Part shown: positions 35,650 through 44,467 of the stretch, piece by piece
Layout of the letters: every line of letters starts with the position of its first letter
Numbering within the stretch: the first letter of the stretch is position 1
DNA from: Candidatus Sumerlaeota bacterium
Lineage (GTDB): Bacteria; Sumerlaeota; Sumerlaeia; MWCT01; JAUWMI01
Length of the DNA: 58,122 nt
Assembly (NCBI GenBank): GCA_030613245.1
Contig: JAUWMI010000030.1
Coordinates: forward strand, 1 to 58,122
Direction: 5' to 3'
Program-made: the position numbers and the translations under genes
The notes under the pieces: model-generated
What the model was told of the DNA's origin: nothing
Database searches by the model: none
Seen by the model: the letters and a program-made list of their open reading frames with translations, nothing else

Positions 35650-36894
35650 TTACTTGTTGTTTTCCGAAACCTGATGGATATCTTCGGCCGCTACATTGGT
35701 GGCGCTCAGATCACCCCAAATTACACGGTATGTTTCCGAGCCTTCAGGCTTCCACCAGGCAATGGGAGTCTGCGAATCGCCGTATTCCACACCCTTGCCA
35801 GCATAATGCCAGTCGTTTTCGGGTTTCATTTTCATGACGAACATTACGGTCTTCTGGCATACTTGAGTGAACGCCTGAATCTCCTTCTGCTCTTCCTCGG
35901 GAGAAGCTGGCTCATCTTCCACCAGCATTCCTTCCTTTTCCAATGTCAGCAATTCCATAGGATTTACCGTTGCAGGAAATCGCTGGTCTTTTTTCATCTT
36001 CACAATTGCGTGGAGGTACTCGATCAGGTCCTTTTCCTCTGGGTCAGATACATCATAAGCAACCGCCTTACTGGCAATAGGTGTATAATCCTCAGGTGGT
36101 GTGGTACTGAACATCGAGTCATCAAGATCGGCCGGGTCGATCCGGAAATTAGTCATGACCATCCGGGTTCCTCCAAGCTCCTTGTCCACGAAAACCAGCT
36201 CTTCCGTTTCCACATCAATCCATATTGTCTGATTACCCACGCGGAAGCCTTGGACTTCCCGACCGTCCACCACTTGTTCTCCGAGGATTTCATCCGCCTT
36301 TTTAGGGAGAGTTTTGATTTCTTTACTAACGAACTTGATCAACTGAAGCCGATGTTGCTCAACAGACGGCATACTCGCGAGATCCATTTCGAAGTAGGTT
36401 TTCGTCTCCGGCATAAGAATTATGCCTTTATCTTGTTTCGTATCAAGAACCTGAACCATATTGGCGCCATTATAATCCATCGCTATTCGCTGAATCCCGG
36501 GTTCTCGAAATGCCATTTCGATATGTGTTGGCGACTCGTTTTCATCAAAGTACCAGACCGCGCTGAAACTCACAGTCAGAGCGTTTCGCAGTTGCTCGAC
36601 AACAGCGGCGTATGCCTGGCTGGGACCTCTTCCAAAAGGATTGAACGTCACAACCACGGCGATGAGCAGAATCGCTATGCCGGTTGCAGTTGCCCATCTG
36701 GCCTTTGCATGAACAGCTTTTCGTATCGTGCTCATGATAAGATTCTCCTTTTTGTCAGTCTTGAGTTTTTGAAGCAGGTTGCGCCGGGCCGCAGTGTAGT
36801 CGCTTTCCTCCGGCGCATCGGCCTTTACGGCCTCGATCATATCCCGGAGAAAGCCGAGGTCTTCTTGATTTCGATCGTGCTTATTCTGCGACAT
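35650..36894 (-). CDS. Single-pass membrane protein, probable partner of the ECF sigma factor
   Basis: The start at ATG 36894 (MSQNKHDRNQ) follows AAAAAAGGAGAAC. 414 residues. The cytoplasmic part of about 70 residues holds a region that could bind a sigma factor, then one membrane helix (ATATGIAILLIAVVVTF) and an exported domain of about 310 residues. In that domain, YAAVVEQLRNALTVSFSAVW and GFRVGNQTIWIDVETEELV recall LolA/RseB-like folds that sense lipids or envelope stress. It overlaps the sigma gene by 14 bp, typical of sigma/anti-sigma pairs. The anti-sigma role is inference. Confidence 0.8.
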   Translation of the reverse strand: MSQNKHDRNQEDLGFLRDMIEAVKADAPEESDYTAARRNLLQKLKTDKKENLIMSTIRKAVHAKARWATATGIAILLIAVVVTFNPFGRGPSQAYAAVVEQLRNALTVSFSAVWYFDENESPTHIEMAFREPGIQRIAMDYNGANMVQVLDTKQDKGIILMPETKTYFEMDLASMPSVEQHRLQLIKFVSKEIKTLPKKADEILGEQVVDGREVQGFRVGNQTIWIDVETEELVFVDKELGGTRMVMTNFRIDPADLDDSMFSTTPPEDYTPIASKAVAYDVSDPEEKDLIEYLHAIVKMKKDQRFPATVNPMELLTLEKEGMLVEDEPASPEEEQKEIQAFTQVCQKTVMFVMKMKPENDWHYAGKGVEYGDSQTPIAWWKPEGSETYRVIWGDLSATNVAAEDIHQVSENNK

Positions 36895-37504
36895 GGCTGT
36901 TCTCCTTTTTTGGTACATCAGGATTTTGCTGGGTGTGAGTTTGCTCGGCGCTTGGCGACACCATTGGTTCGAGAATTTTTCGTAGGCGTTCGCGCGCGCG
37001 ATGAAGGATAACGCCTACCAAGTTAACACTCAAATCCATATGCTCTGCGATTTGCTCATAGGAAAAATCTTCAAAATATCGCAGTGCAAATACGCGGGCT
37101 TCACGTTTCGGCAACGATCTCAATGCCTTGCGCAAAAGCCTCGCTTTCTGGTGCTGAATCGCCACGTGACGCGGATTCTGGTGGGCGGGAGTCTCCATTT
37201 TTTCGATGCACTCCCCAATACTCTGTCTCCAGCTCCGATTACGCCGTAGCAGATCCACTGCGCTTCGCGATGCTGCCACTCTGAGATAGGCGCCCCAATC
37301 TCGGACAGCAGCGGGATTCAAACGACCGTTCCATGTACCCAGCACTTTCAGAAAGACCTCCTGCAGAGCGTCCTGGGCGTCATCTGCATTCCCAAGAATA
37401 CGATAGGCAGTCGCATAAATCATTTGGCCATATTGATCTATGAGTTCTGCCACTCGCTCTGCTCGATTGCCTTTCCAGGGATTCAACGAATCGCAATGAT
37501 CCAT
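36881..37504 (-). CDS. ECF-type RNA polymerase sigma factor
   Basis: 207 residues with sigma region 2 (YATAYRILGNADDAQDALQE, core-binding) and region 4 (LPKREARVFALRYFEDFSYE, then IAEHMDLSVNLVGVILHRAR, helix-turn-helix). It is a little longer than average because of a polar C-terminal tail. It overlaps the membrane-anchored partner gene, so the pair is probably an envelope-responsive switch. The targets are unknown. Confidence 0.93.
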   Translation of the reverse strand: MDHCDSLNPWKGNRAERVAELIDQYGQMIYATAYRILGNADDAQDALQEVFLKVLGTWNGRLNPAAVRDWGAYLRVAASRSAVDLLRRNRSWRQSIGECIEKMETPAHQNPRHVAIQHQKARLLRKALRSLPKREARVFALRYFEDFSYEQIAEHMDLSVNLVGVILHRARERLRKILEPMVSPSAEQTHTQQNPDVPKKENSHVAE

Positions 37505-38332
37505 ATCGAATCTTCCTTATTTCCCCAGGGAATTGATACCTTTGAAGGGAGACTCATAAACTCCGCATCAAAAATATCTTTCATATATATCTGACGGATA
37601 TTCCCTGTAGTTTCTTACAGAGTCTCTTTATTTTTTTTGGCTCTTTGTCAGATAGGTTAGCAAGAAAGCCTCTGATGTATTGAATAACTTCAGTGTTTTC
37701 ATATCTCGGCAAGTGTACGGCAGTTGCTTGGATCTGTGCCTAATTACGTAATGTGCCTGCTGTGTATTCCCTCTTCACCATCCAACAGGATGAGTAGGGG
37801 CGTTTAATTAAACGCCCTTACTATTCAGCCGACCTTTCTCTATTGTTACGATCAAAAAACGCTAACTCATTTGACAAAGAGCCTCTTTTTCTATGATCTT
37901 GTTAATGCATTCATAGCCCCCTCACCCCTTCCCTCTCGCCTAGGCGAGAGGAGTGAGGTTTACCCGCCTCAGGCGAGGTGAGGTTGAAAATGCGCCTTGT
38001 GCGTAGGGATTGTCTCTCCCAAAACGCTAACTCATTTGAGAAAGAGCCGTTTTTTTTGAGTGCGGCAATTTGTTCCAGGTTTTCTCATGCTATGCGGAAA
38101 TGGGAAAAATATAGACAGACGATATGAACAAAGATGGAAGAGAAATCAAGTGCAAAAATGGGGGACGAATGCTATTATTTAATTATTTCGCTGCTCGGCA
38201 TTTCTTGATAAGATGATCATAGCATACGGCGTGCTATGATCTCCAGCCTGGATATGATGCAGAGACTGCTCATGGGCGGCAGATGGAGCTCTGACGCCGC
38301 CGAAAATGGCCTGTCCCCTTTTCGTCTATGGC
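37505..38332. repeat. 828-base repeat-rich spacer with MITE-like inverted repeat
   Basis: No gene supported. A 23-base element occurs three times: inverted at 37639-37661 and direct at 37861-37883 and 38026-38048 (GCTAACTCATTTGACAAAGA core). The first two form the ends of a 245-bp inverted-repeat unit. It also contains a GTAGGGGCG palindrome (37794-37821) and, at 37929-38010, the inverted copy of 21010-21085. Confidence 0.75.
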
Positions 38333-39061
38333 TCACTTATTTATTCCGGCCGCATCTAGGAGTTGTCGGATCATTCGGCGGAACCGCGCCTTGACGTCAT
38401 CGATATCCTGTTGGTGAGTAATGTAGACGCGGTCATGTGACGCGGTATCACCTAATTGCTTTATTTCAATCATGGTCTTTGGAGTGTTCCGCCCAACCGT
38501 AATGTTCTTGTCGATCCGGATGGTTGAAATGAGTTTTTCTAGGTTGAAGAACACTCCGCTACTCTGAATATCATGAACTCGTCCTGACGAGATGTACACT
38601 TCGATAATCAAAGATTCCATCAGTCGACGACATAGAGTAGCACAGGCATCGTAAAAGCCGTAATCATAAGTACCGTTAATCTGATGAACCATTTTCTCAA
38701 GATAGACACGTGTTCCATCTACCCATTCTTTTGGAATAATTTGATCGGTAACGTCAACTTTCTTGATTTTGAGGAGAGCTCCGTACTTGTGATCCAGTTC
38801 AGATAGACGGCGGAGGTCCAGTTGAAAAGAACCAGACCTTCGGCCACGAACGGTGAACCTGTTCTTAGTAAGGTGGGTACGCAGCCTTGTCACATTGGCT
38901 TTCGGGAAACCCTCATCAAAGAGGTCGTTGGCCAATTCAGCCGCGGTTCTTTCGTCAAATTCCTGTGTTTGTGTGTAATACCATAACAAAGCAATCGCCC
39001 TGTCAGCGTGCGAGAGCGAGAGTTTGGCCAATTGTCGCGCAAAACCTTTCCTACTCTCCAC
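38333..39061 (-). CDS. Winged-helix plus DUF4145/HEPN-like protein, unknown
   Basis: 242 residues. The N-terminal 90 residues look like a winged helix (ALLWYYTQTQEFDERTAAEL and RLRTHLTKNRFTVRGRRSG). The C-terminal half resembles the DUF4145/HEPN-like helical fold: CATLCRRLMESLIIEVY, FFNLEKLI and the closing IKQLGDTASHDRVYI. It overlaps the preceding gene by 11 bp, so the two form a coupled pair. It lies downstream of an attC-like site, in the place of an integron cassette gene. Such pairs are frequent in accessory DNA; a defence role is only a guess. No Rx4-6H ribonuclease motif is evident. Confidence 0.65.
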   Translation of the reverse strand: MESRKGFARQLAKLSLSHADRAIALLWYYTQTQEFDERTAAELANDLFDEGFPKANVTRLRTHLTKNRFTVRGRRSGSFQLDLRRLSELDHKYGALLKIKKVDVTDQIIPKEWVDGTRVYLEKMVHQINGTYDYGFYDACATLCRRLMESLIIEVYISSGRVHDIQSSGVFFNLEKLISTIRIDKNITVGRNTPKTMIEIKQLGDTASHDRVYITHQQDIDDVKARFRRMIRQLLDAAGINK

Positions 39062-39590
39062 TCTCGGTTGCCTCCAGCACAGCCTTTAGGTATTGAACTC
39101 CTCTCCTAGAAAGTTTATACCGTACGGGCTGCCCTTTCTTTTTGATCTTATCGCCTATGACATACCTTGATGCAGTGCCTGATAATGTCTTGGAAACGTT
39201 CGGCAGAGCAATAGAAATACCGAGGTCAGTAATTACTTTCCTGATTTCACCAGATGTCATCCCGAAAGCATTATCCATGTATTGGTGGATGGTATAAAGA
39301 GGCAACAAGACCCTATCAACCTGACCGGACCTATCTAAGATTTGTTTTTCTATTGCCTCGGCTTCGCTACATTCTTTAACTTGGTTTACGATCTCTGCCA
39401 AGCGCAGACTTTGAGCGTCAGAACTCTTATTGGTTATATCCTTGGCAAATGCTTTCTTCTTCCGAGAATCTTTTGCACCTGGCTTGGCTTCCTGTGCGCT
39501 ATAGAACTGAAGGAGCTTATGGATTTCTTCATGCGTGCCCTCGATTTGCACTGATGTGCCATTGGGGAGTTTAAGAGATGCTTTGGCCAT
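39051..39590 (-). CDS. Winged-helix-like protein, partner of the downstream gene
   Basis: 179 residues. ATG 39590 has AAAGGAGAAG upstream and lies 29 bp from the GTTAGAC core site, as in integron cassettes. The N-terminal 40 residues look like a small beta domain, the middle is Lys-rich, and the last 80 residues form a winged-helix segment (MTSGEIRKVITDLGISIALP, PVRYKLSRRGVQYLKAVLEA). The same wing pattern appears in its partner, so both may bind DNA. No named family recognised. Confidence 0.6.
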   Translation of the reverse strand: MAKASLKLPNGTSVQIEGTHEEIHKLLQFYSAQEAKPGAKDSRKKKAFAKDITNKSSDAQSLRLAEIVNQVKECSEAEAIEKQILDRSGQVDRVLLPLYTIHQYMDNAFGMTSGEIRKVITDLGISIALPNVSKTLSGTASRYVIGDKIKKKGQPVRYKLSRRGVQYLKAVLEATESGE

Positions 39591-39618
39591 CGCTAATCTT
39601 CTCCTTTATTATTTTGAT

Positions 39619-39696
39619 GTCTAACGGGATGCATCACAGGCGTGGGTGAGGCGCCATGCGCCCTTATCTCCGTCTGTCTGCATGCAATTGTTAGCC
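39619..39696 (-). other. attC-like integron recombination site A
   Basis: Read leftward it has R'' GGCTAAC (39696-39690), an L'' box, a central GGCGC-CAT-GCGCC hairpin (39650-39662), an L' box and R' GTTAGAC (39625-39619), which fits the GTTRRRY consensus. The two arms pair through TGCA and ACAG.CG with extrahelical bases, as attC sites do. It lies 50 bp after the fused prephenate dehydratase gene. Confidence 0.65.
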
Positions 39697-39746
39697 ATTT
39701 GCCTACCATAGCAAAAAATACGTCAAAACTGAATGCGCTGCTCCGG

Positions 39747-41180
39747 TCATACGCTTCGGAATTTCTCAAGTACATAATCTAATGCATCCTTTGCTCCTAG
39801 GGGACGGGTTGAGTTACCCGCCCGGATGAAGAAGGTCTGTATCCCTTTATCGATAAACCAGGCAGGCTTGTTACTTCTATCGATCCTTATCGCGCAGACC
39901 CTTTTGGCTTTGTATGTGAGGAACTCAGGATGTACCTTCTGGCAGTACTCTTCGCCAATTGTGTCTAGGACGACTTGGTAGAGAGTGGAAAGGAATTCAT
40001 CCTCATTTCTCTTGCCAAGTAGGCTGATGTCCTTCTCAATCCCAAAAGCCTCCCCATCGTCAGCAACGCCGATGAACAAATACCCTCCGTCGCTGTTCAT
40101 GAAACCGGCAAGTGTTTTACCAACAACCTTTCCCAACTCTTTGTTTGCGCCCCTAGTTTTTATGTCGTAGCGGAGCGTTGCCTTGAACTCGACCAATTCC
40201 GACTCGCCTTTTGCAATAATGTCTAAGAGAGAAGGCGGTTCCTGGGGCCTATGCCCCGTTGGCATTGTTGGCCGAGCCTCTCTTGGTGGAGGACCGAGAG
40301 GGAATGCCGCATAGCTCCCGAGCATCTTCCGAGACAGAATAACATCCCTTCTGGCGCTTAAACGATCAACGAGGTTTTGAAATCGTGGGGTGGCACCCCC
40401 CTCGTCTATGTCGATAACGAACCAGTCTTTGAAATCCAGATCGAAAAGCCTGCTATCGCGTATGGGCAAGGTCTTGATACTCGATAGATTGACATTCTCG
40501 GCCGATACAAGTTGTAATGCGCGAACCAGCGTGCCTGCCTTGTCTGGAATAATTATTGCAAACGTGGACTTGTTGCATGCTGCTGTAACTTTGGTATGAG
40601 TAGCGCTAATTGAAACGAAACGGGTCACATTTCTTGAGAAGTCTTGGATGTCTGGACTGAGTTTTACAAGACCGGCTTGCCGGGCGAGAACATTGCTACC
40701 TATGCAGGCGCCAGTACTATCCTGTAATAGCTTTTCTGCCGCGTCGGCGGTGCTGATGGTATATTCAATCCTGACGTTAGGCAGATTCTGGGATATCCAG
40801 TCAGCGCATTGGAGGTAGGGCTGGCGATGAGTGTACAAGGTCCTCAGCTGCGATACTTCCATCTTGGTCCGAGCAAGAAGGTGATGATTTATTGGAATGA
40901 ACATTTCTCCTGTTATCTTAACTCGAACGTCGCTTTTTATTGCCTCAAACGGCTGATCTACTAACAGCTGAAAAGTTTCCGCTATAGGGCCAGTGCTGGA
41001 GTTTTCAACAGGGAGGACCCCGTAGTGCATCTGCGCTGTATATACCATCCCAAAGACATCCCTGAAGGACGATTGATAGAACAACTCGGCGCGTGGAAAC
41101 ATTTTCGATGCGGCTTCATGGGAGAAAGTGTACTTCGGCCCCAAGTACACTACCTTTGTACGAGTGCGTTTCTTTGGCAT
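39747..41180 (-). CDS. Fusion: prephenate dehydratase-like / ACT / Schlafen AlbA_2 domain protein
   Basis: 477 residues in three parts. (1) Residues 10-190 are a full prephenate-dehydratase fold: VYLGPKYTFSHEA, GVLPVENSSTGPIAETFQLL, and NVTRFVSIS with the TRF catalytic triad at 186-188. (2) Residues 205-290 are an ACT domain in which the Phe-binding ESRP motif has become KTLP and GALY has become GTLV. (3) After a Pro-rich linker (295-315), residues 322-475 form an AlbA_2/Schlafen domain: GESELVEFKATL, KTLAGFMNSDGGYLFIGVADD, FFIRAGNSTRPL. AlbA_2 domains occur in Schlafen-like regulators and in defence proteins. The gene starts 17 bp inside a GTTAGCC core and is followed by an attC-like site, so it looks like a mobile cassette rather than a phenylalanine gene. 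Function undetermined: ligand sensing coupled to nucleic-acid action is the best guess. Confidence 0.85.
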   Translation of the reverse strand: MPKKRTRTKVVYLGPKYTFSHEAASKMFPRAELFYQSSFRDVFGMVYTAQMHYGVLPVENSSTGPIAETFQLLVDQPFEAIKSDVRVKITGEMFIPINHHLLARTKMEVSQLRTLYTHRQPYLQCADWISQNLPNVRIEYTISTADAAEKLLQDSTGACIGSNVLARQAGLVKLSPDIQDFSRNVTRFVSISATHTKVTAACNKSTFAIIIPDKAGTLVRALQLVSAENVNLSSIKTLPIRDSRLFDLDFKDWFVIDIDEGGATPRFQNLVDRLSARRDVILSRKMLGSYAAFPLGPPPREARPTMPTGHRPQEPPSLLDIIAKGESELVEFKATLRYDIKTRGANKELGKVVGKTLAGFMNSDGGYLFIGVADDGEAFGIEKDISLLGKRNEDEFLSTLYQVVLDTIGEEYCQKVHPEFLTYKAKRVCAIRIDRSNKPAWFIDKGIQTFFIRAGNSTRPLGAKDALDYVLEKFRSV

Positions 41181-41197
41181 TTTCTATACCCTTTCCT

Positions 41198-41204
41198 GGC
41201 TAAC
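41198..41204 (-). other. Cassette 5' boundary (GTTAGCC core site)
   Basis: On the minus strand GTTAGCCAGG precedes the fusion gene by 17 bases. Its first bases (GTTAGCCA) are the exact complement of the R'' arm TGGCTAAC at 39689-39696, as expected for the two ends of one integron cassette. Confidence 0.55.
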
Positions 41205-41613
41205 CATACCATATATAGATTCTCGATAAAGCCTTTGACTGGCAGTTTAGCGCCATAACGATGCCTATTAAAAAGTGATATGGCTGCTGGAATGGCGGTT
41301 TTCCATTAATCTCTTATATTTGAGATGGGAGTCTTATATGGTCTCTATAAAACACGCCTGGCATTGGATCATTTCACGGGTAGTCACGCGAAGTCCGTAT
41401 CACTTTCCCGGCTGAATTCAGCAAATGAAAAAAATGATGCCGGTTTAGGGTTTTCAACGGGACTAACAGATAACAACATCATAAAAGGGCGAGAGTGTCA
41501 AGTTTTTTCCTTTTTTGCCAATCTGGATGAGGGCATAATATAGTCCAAATTTTGCAGTTGAGTTTAAAGAAAGTGACAAGATAACGATGCAAAATACAGA
41601 AAAACCTTTGATT

Positions 41614-42300
41614 AGTCTTTTACCACGAAGGTCACGAAGGCCACGAAGATTTCTTGACAAAAAAATGACAGAAATTATTAGACAGGATTAACAAAATTAA
41701 CAGGATGAAAAACATAAAGAATGCCGTCAATCCCCGGTAAATCCTATAAGGAGAAGGGAAACAGTTCATAATTTTTCCCAATTTTGCAGCATTTCTTCGT
41801 GTGCTTTGTGTCTTTGTGGTGATTAACTTGGATTAGTATTTTACCACGAAGGTCACGAAGGCCACGAAGATTTCTTGAAAAGAAAAAGAAAAAAACAATT
41901 AGACAGGATTAACAAGATTAACAGGATGAAAAAATCTAAAGAATCCCCTCAATCTCTGATCAATCCTATAAGGAGAAGGGAAACAGTTCATAATCTTTCC
42001 CAATTTCGCAGTTTTTCTTCGTGTGCTTTGTGTCTTTGTGGTGATTAACTTGGATTAGTCTTTTACCACGAAGGTCACGAAGGCCACGAAGATTTCTTGA
42101 CAAAAAAATGACAAAAATTATTAGACAGGATTAACAAGATTAACACGATAAAAGAATCTAAAGAATGACCTTACTCCATGGTAAATGCTGTAAATCATGT
42201 AAATCTTGTAAATCATGTCCAAAAAATTAAAACGAAGTACAAAAATTATTAGACAGGATTAACAAGATTAACAGGATGAAAAACATAAACAATGCCGTCA
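41614..42300. repeat. Tandem ~222-bp AT-rich units, two full and two partial
   Basis: Units begin with TTTTACCACGAAGGTCACGA and carry TTAGACAGGATTAACAAGAT. Full copies are at about 41614-41838 and 41839-42058, and partial copies start near 42059 and 42240. The nine-base direct repeat CACGAAGG(T/C) is nested inside. The spacer 41205-42352 holds no supportable gene, and this is not a CRISPR because the units are long and lack spacers. Confidence 0.85.
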
Positions 42301-42304
42301 ATCC

Positions 42305-42350
42305 ATACAGAAAGGTTTAGGAGGGGAGCGCGAGGGGTAATCCGCCGCCG
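42305..42350 (+). repeat. Truncated third copy of the two-hairpin element
   Basis: GAAAGGTTTAGGAGGGGAGC and the following GCGAGGGGTAATCCGCCGCC match the copies at 34229 and 35399. It abuts the stop codon of the symporter gene. Confidence 0.8.
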
Positions 42351-42352
42351 CG

Positions 42353-44041
42353 CTATCTGGTAATGGCATAGAAAACCCAAATCATAACGCCTACGGCTAT
42401 CCAGCTCAGGACGAACCCAATGACTGACAGGCGGCTGGGCACCATGATTTCCAGGTTGGTGTTCTTGAACAGAAGGCGCTTCGGGGGAATCTCGATACCG
42501 TCGGGTATGGTGCATGGCCGGGTCGGTGCACCTTCTCCCTCCATCACAGGTGTTCTGACTAATTCGTAGAACCGGTCGAGCTGCTCCTTCTGCTCGGGGC
42601 GGGTAAGAAGGCTGACAACGATTCCTGCGATCAGGCCCGTGACAAGATAGAAGACCATTTGCCACGGGAGATACATGAGGATCTCTCCGTTGTTTTCAAT
42701 GGTGAACCCGAATGGGAGTTTCGCCAGAGCAGACACGAAGAACGGTTTGGTTGACACGAACCACATAGCGAACGCTCCCAGGGTCGAGGCCCACGCGCCG
42801 GCGGCAGTTGTCCGCCGCCAGAAAAGTCCGAGCCAGAACGCTATGCCCATCATCGGCGCGATTTTCCAGAAGATTTCCAGCCCTTGAACTACGCTCTCAA
42901 GCGAGTAGGCGGACCATACTCCGCCAAGCACAATCAGCAGGGCTATGATTCGCCCTACGAACACGTAGTGCTTCTGGGACTTGTTAGCGCGGAGTGGTTT
43001 GTAGACGTTTTCGGTGAGAAGCGCGGAGGAGGCGATCATGAAGGAATCGCACGAACTCATTACTGAAGCCAGGAGCGATGCCAGGAACACACCGAGAAGC
43101 CCGGGCATGATACGCGGCAGGAAATCCCTTGCCATGATGCCGTAGACGTGGTCAGGGTCTACGTCTTTCCCAAGGTACGCCAGGGCAGCCAGGCCGGTGA
43201 TGCACCATGCCATGGTGCAAATGCGTTTGATGAAGTTGCCCACTGTCCACCCAAAACGTCCGGCATACTCTGAGCGTCCAGCGGCGCAGTTGCCCATGGT
43301 ATGGGGCTGTGTGACAATGCCAATGAGAGCGTTGATGGCAATCACGGTTACGTAGAAGACGCCGATTCCGCCGGGAGCAACGAGTGAGAACATCCGGGGA
43401 TCAGCGATCTTGTCCCATAATCCCGCGACCCCGCCGACCTCGCGCATGACAAACGGAACCAGCGCAAAGGAGAATACAATGGTGAGGATGCCTTGAATGA
43501 AATCCGTGATGATTGCGGCAGACAGGCCTCCCGCCATACCGTAGGTGACGAAAAGGGCCGTCATTATAAGGATGATCAGATCCGGAGAGACCTGCTGACC
43601 GAAGCTCGCGGAGATGACTGCGCCAGATCCCTTCAACATAACGCCGATGACAAAGCTGAGCTGGCATGCGCCGACCACTGCGAACAGCATTCCGACGCTC
43701 CGATTATACCGGAGGGTAAACACGTCGGATACCGTGATGGCCCGGAAGCGTCGCATGATCGGAGCAATCAGCCAGTAGAACGGTGTGCAGAAAAGCCACA
43801 ACCACTGGTACCAGATGCCCGAAAGTCCGTTTGTAAACGTTTTTGCGGCGACCCCGACGGCCTGATCCGAATGCGTCCCAGTGCCGAAAGCGTGCGTGAC
43901 CAGCATGACTTTGCCGAATCTGCGTGGCATGAAGAAGTCGCCCATGTTCTTCACCAGTCTCGCCGCCCAGATGCCAATCAGAGTGATGCCGATGAAATAG
44001 GCCACAAGTACAGCAATGTCTGGCGCACCCAAACCTAGCAT
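42353..44041 (-). CDS. Sodium:solute symporter family (SSS) transporter
   Basis: 562 residues with about 13 membrane helices. SSS features include HAFGTGTHSDQAVGVAAKTF, VTYGMAGGLSAAIITDFIQG and SLLASVMSSCDSFMIASSAL (helix 8/9 Na+-site region). These carriers take up sugars, sialic acid, amino acids or carboxylates with Na+. It follows the peptidoglycan-lytic genes in the same direction, so uptake of a muropeptide fragment such as MurNAc or GlcNAc is plausible, but a repeat-filled gap of 450 bp separates them. The stop codon lies against a dispersed repeat. Confidence 0.9.
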   Translation of the reverse strand: MLGLGAPDIAVLVAYFIGITLIGIWAARLVKNMGDFFMPRRFGKVMLVTHAFGTGTHSDQAVGVAAKTFTNGLSGIWYQWLWLFCTPFYWLIAPIMRRFRAITVSDVFTLRYNRSVGMLFAVVGACQLSFVIGVMLKGSGAVISASFGQQVSPDLIILIMTALFVTYGMAGGLSAAIITDFIQGILTIVFSFALVPFVMREVGGVAGLWDKIADPRMFSLVAPGGIGVFYVTVIAINALIGIVTQPHTMGNCAAGRSEYAGRFGWTVGNFIKRICTMAWCITGLAALAYLGKDVDPDHVYGIMARDFLPRIMPGLLGVFLASLLASVMSSCDSFMIASSALLTENVYKPLRANKSQKHYVFVGRIIALLIVLGGVWSAYSLESVVQGLEIFWKIAPMMGIAFWLGLFWRRTTAAGAWASTLGAFAMWFVSTKPFFVSALAKLPFGFTIENNGEILMYLPWQMVFYLVTGLIAGIVVSLLTRPEQKEQLDRFYELVRTPVMEGEGAPTRPCTIPDGIEIPPKRLLFKNTNLEIMVPSRLSVIGFVLSWIAVGVMIWVFYAITR

Positions 44042-44099
44042 GTCTCCGCCTTCCTTTGTCGGAGATTTGGCAGAACTGCGGTTTATATGGTTTCTGTAT

Positions 44100-44440
44100 A
44101 AGAAGCATTAACCTGCTATTGTGGGAAAAGTGGGAGAGGCGGTATTTCTGCTTTCGCTTGAAGCACGATTTAAAATGCCGTCTGTGTGGCTGTCCGAGAA
44201 TAGGGAGTTGTGTAGTTTTTGGAGTGCGAAAGCGACAGCTTTCGCTTTGGCCTGTGGAAGCGATAGATTCCACCCTGAAAAACACCTTTTTCTTTTAGGT
44301 GCTTTCAAAAAGCCCCAGCTGTCGCTCGTGCTAAACAAAGCGGTAGTTGGCACTACCGCACTCCAAAGATCTCGCGGTGCGACCTGTCCGCCTCTGGAGG
44401 ATTTGTCGCATAAATGCGACCGCTACAGGAGTTGTCGGAC
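44100..44440. repeat. Cluster of palindromes with GGAGTGCG ends
   Basis: The spacer 44042-44467 holds GGAGTGCGAAAGCGACAGC (44221-) with its self-complementary TTTCGC arm, an inverted GGTAGTTGGCACTACC hairpin (44341-44356), AGGTGTTTTT/AAAAACACCT arms, and TGTCGCATAAATGCGAC (44407-44423). The piece AAAATGCCGTCTGTG recurs at about 45690. No gene is supported. Confidence 0.6.
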
Positions 44441-44467
44441 AGCCTCTCTGTCCTTATTTTACCCTGA

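Noticed and set aside
35626-37011. Long plus-strand reading frame of 461 codons
   Set aside because: It lies opposite the sigma/partner gene pair, which shows clear domains, ribosome binding sites and a normal overlap. The plus-strand translation looks like random His/Arg-rich antisense.
41614-42300. Possible CRISPR array
   Set aside because: Repeat units are about 222 bp, adjacent, and lack unique spacers of uniform size; no cas gene is near.
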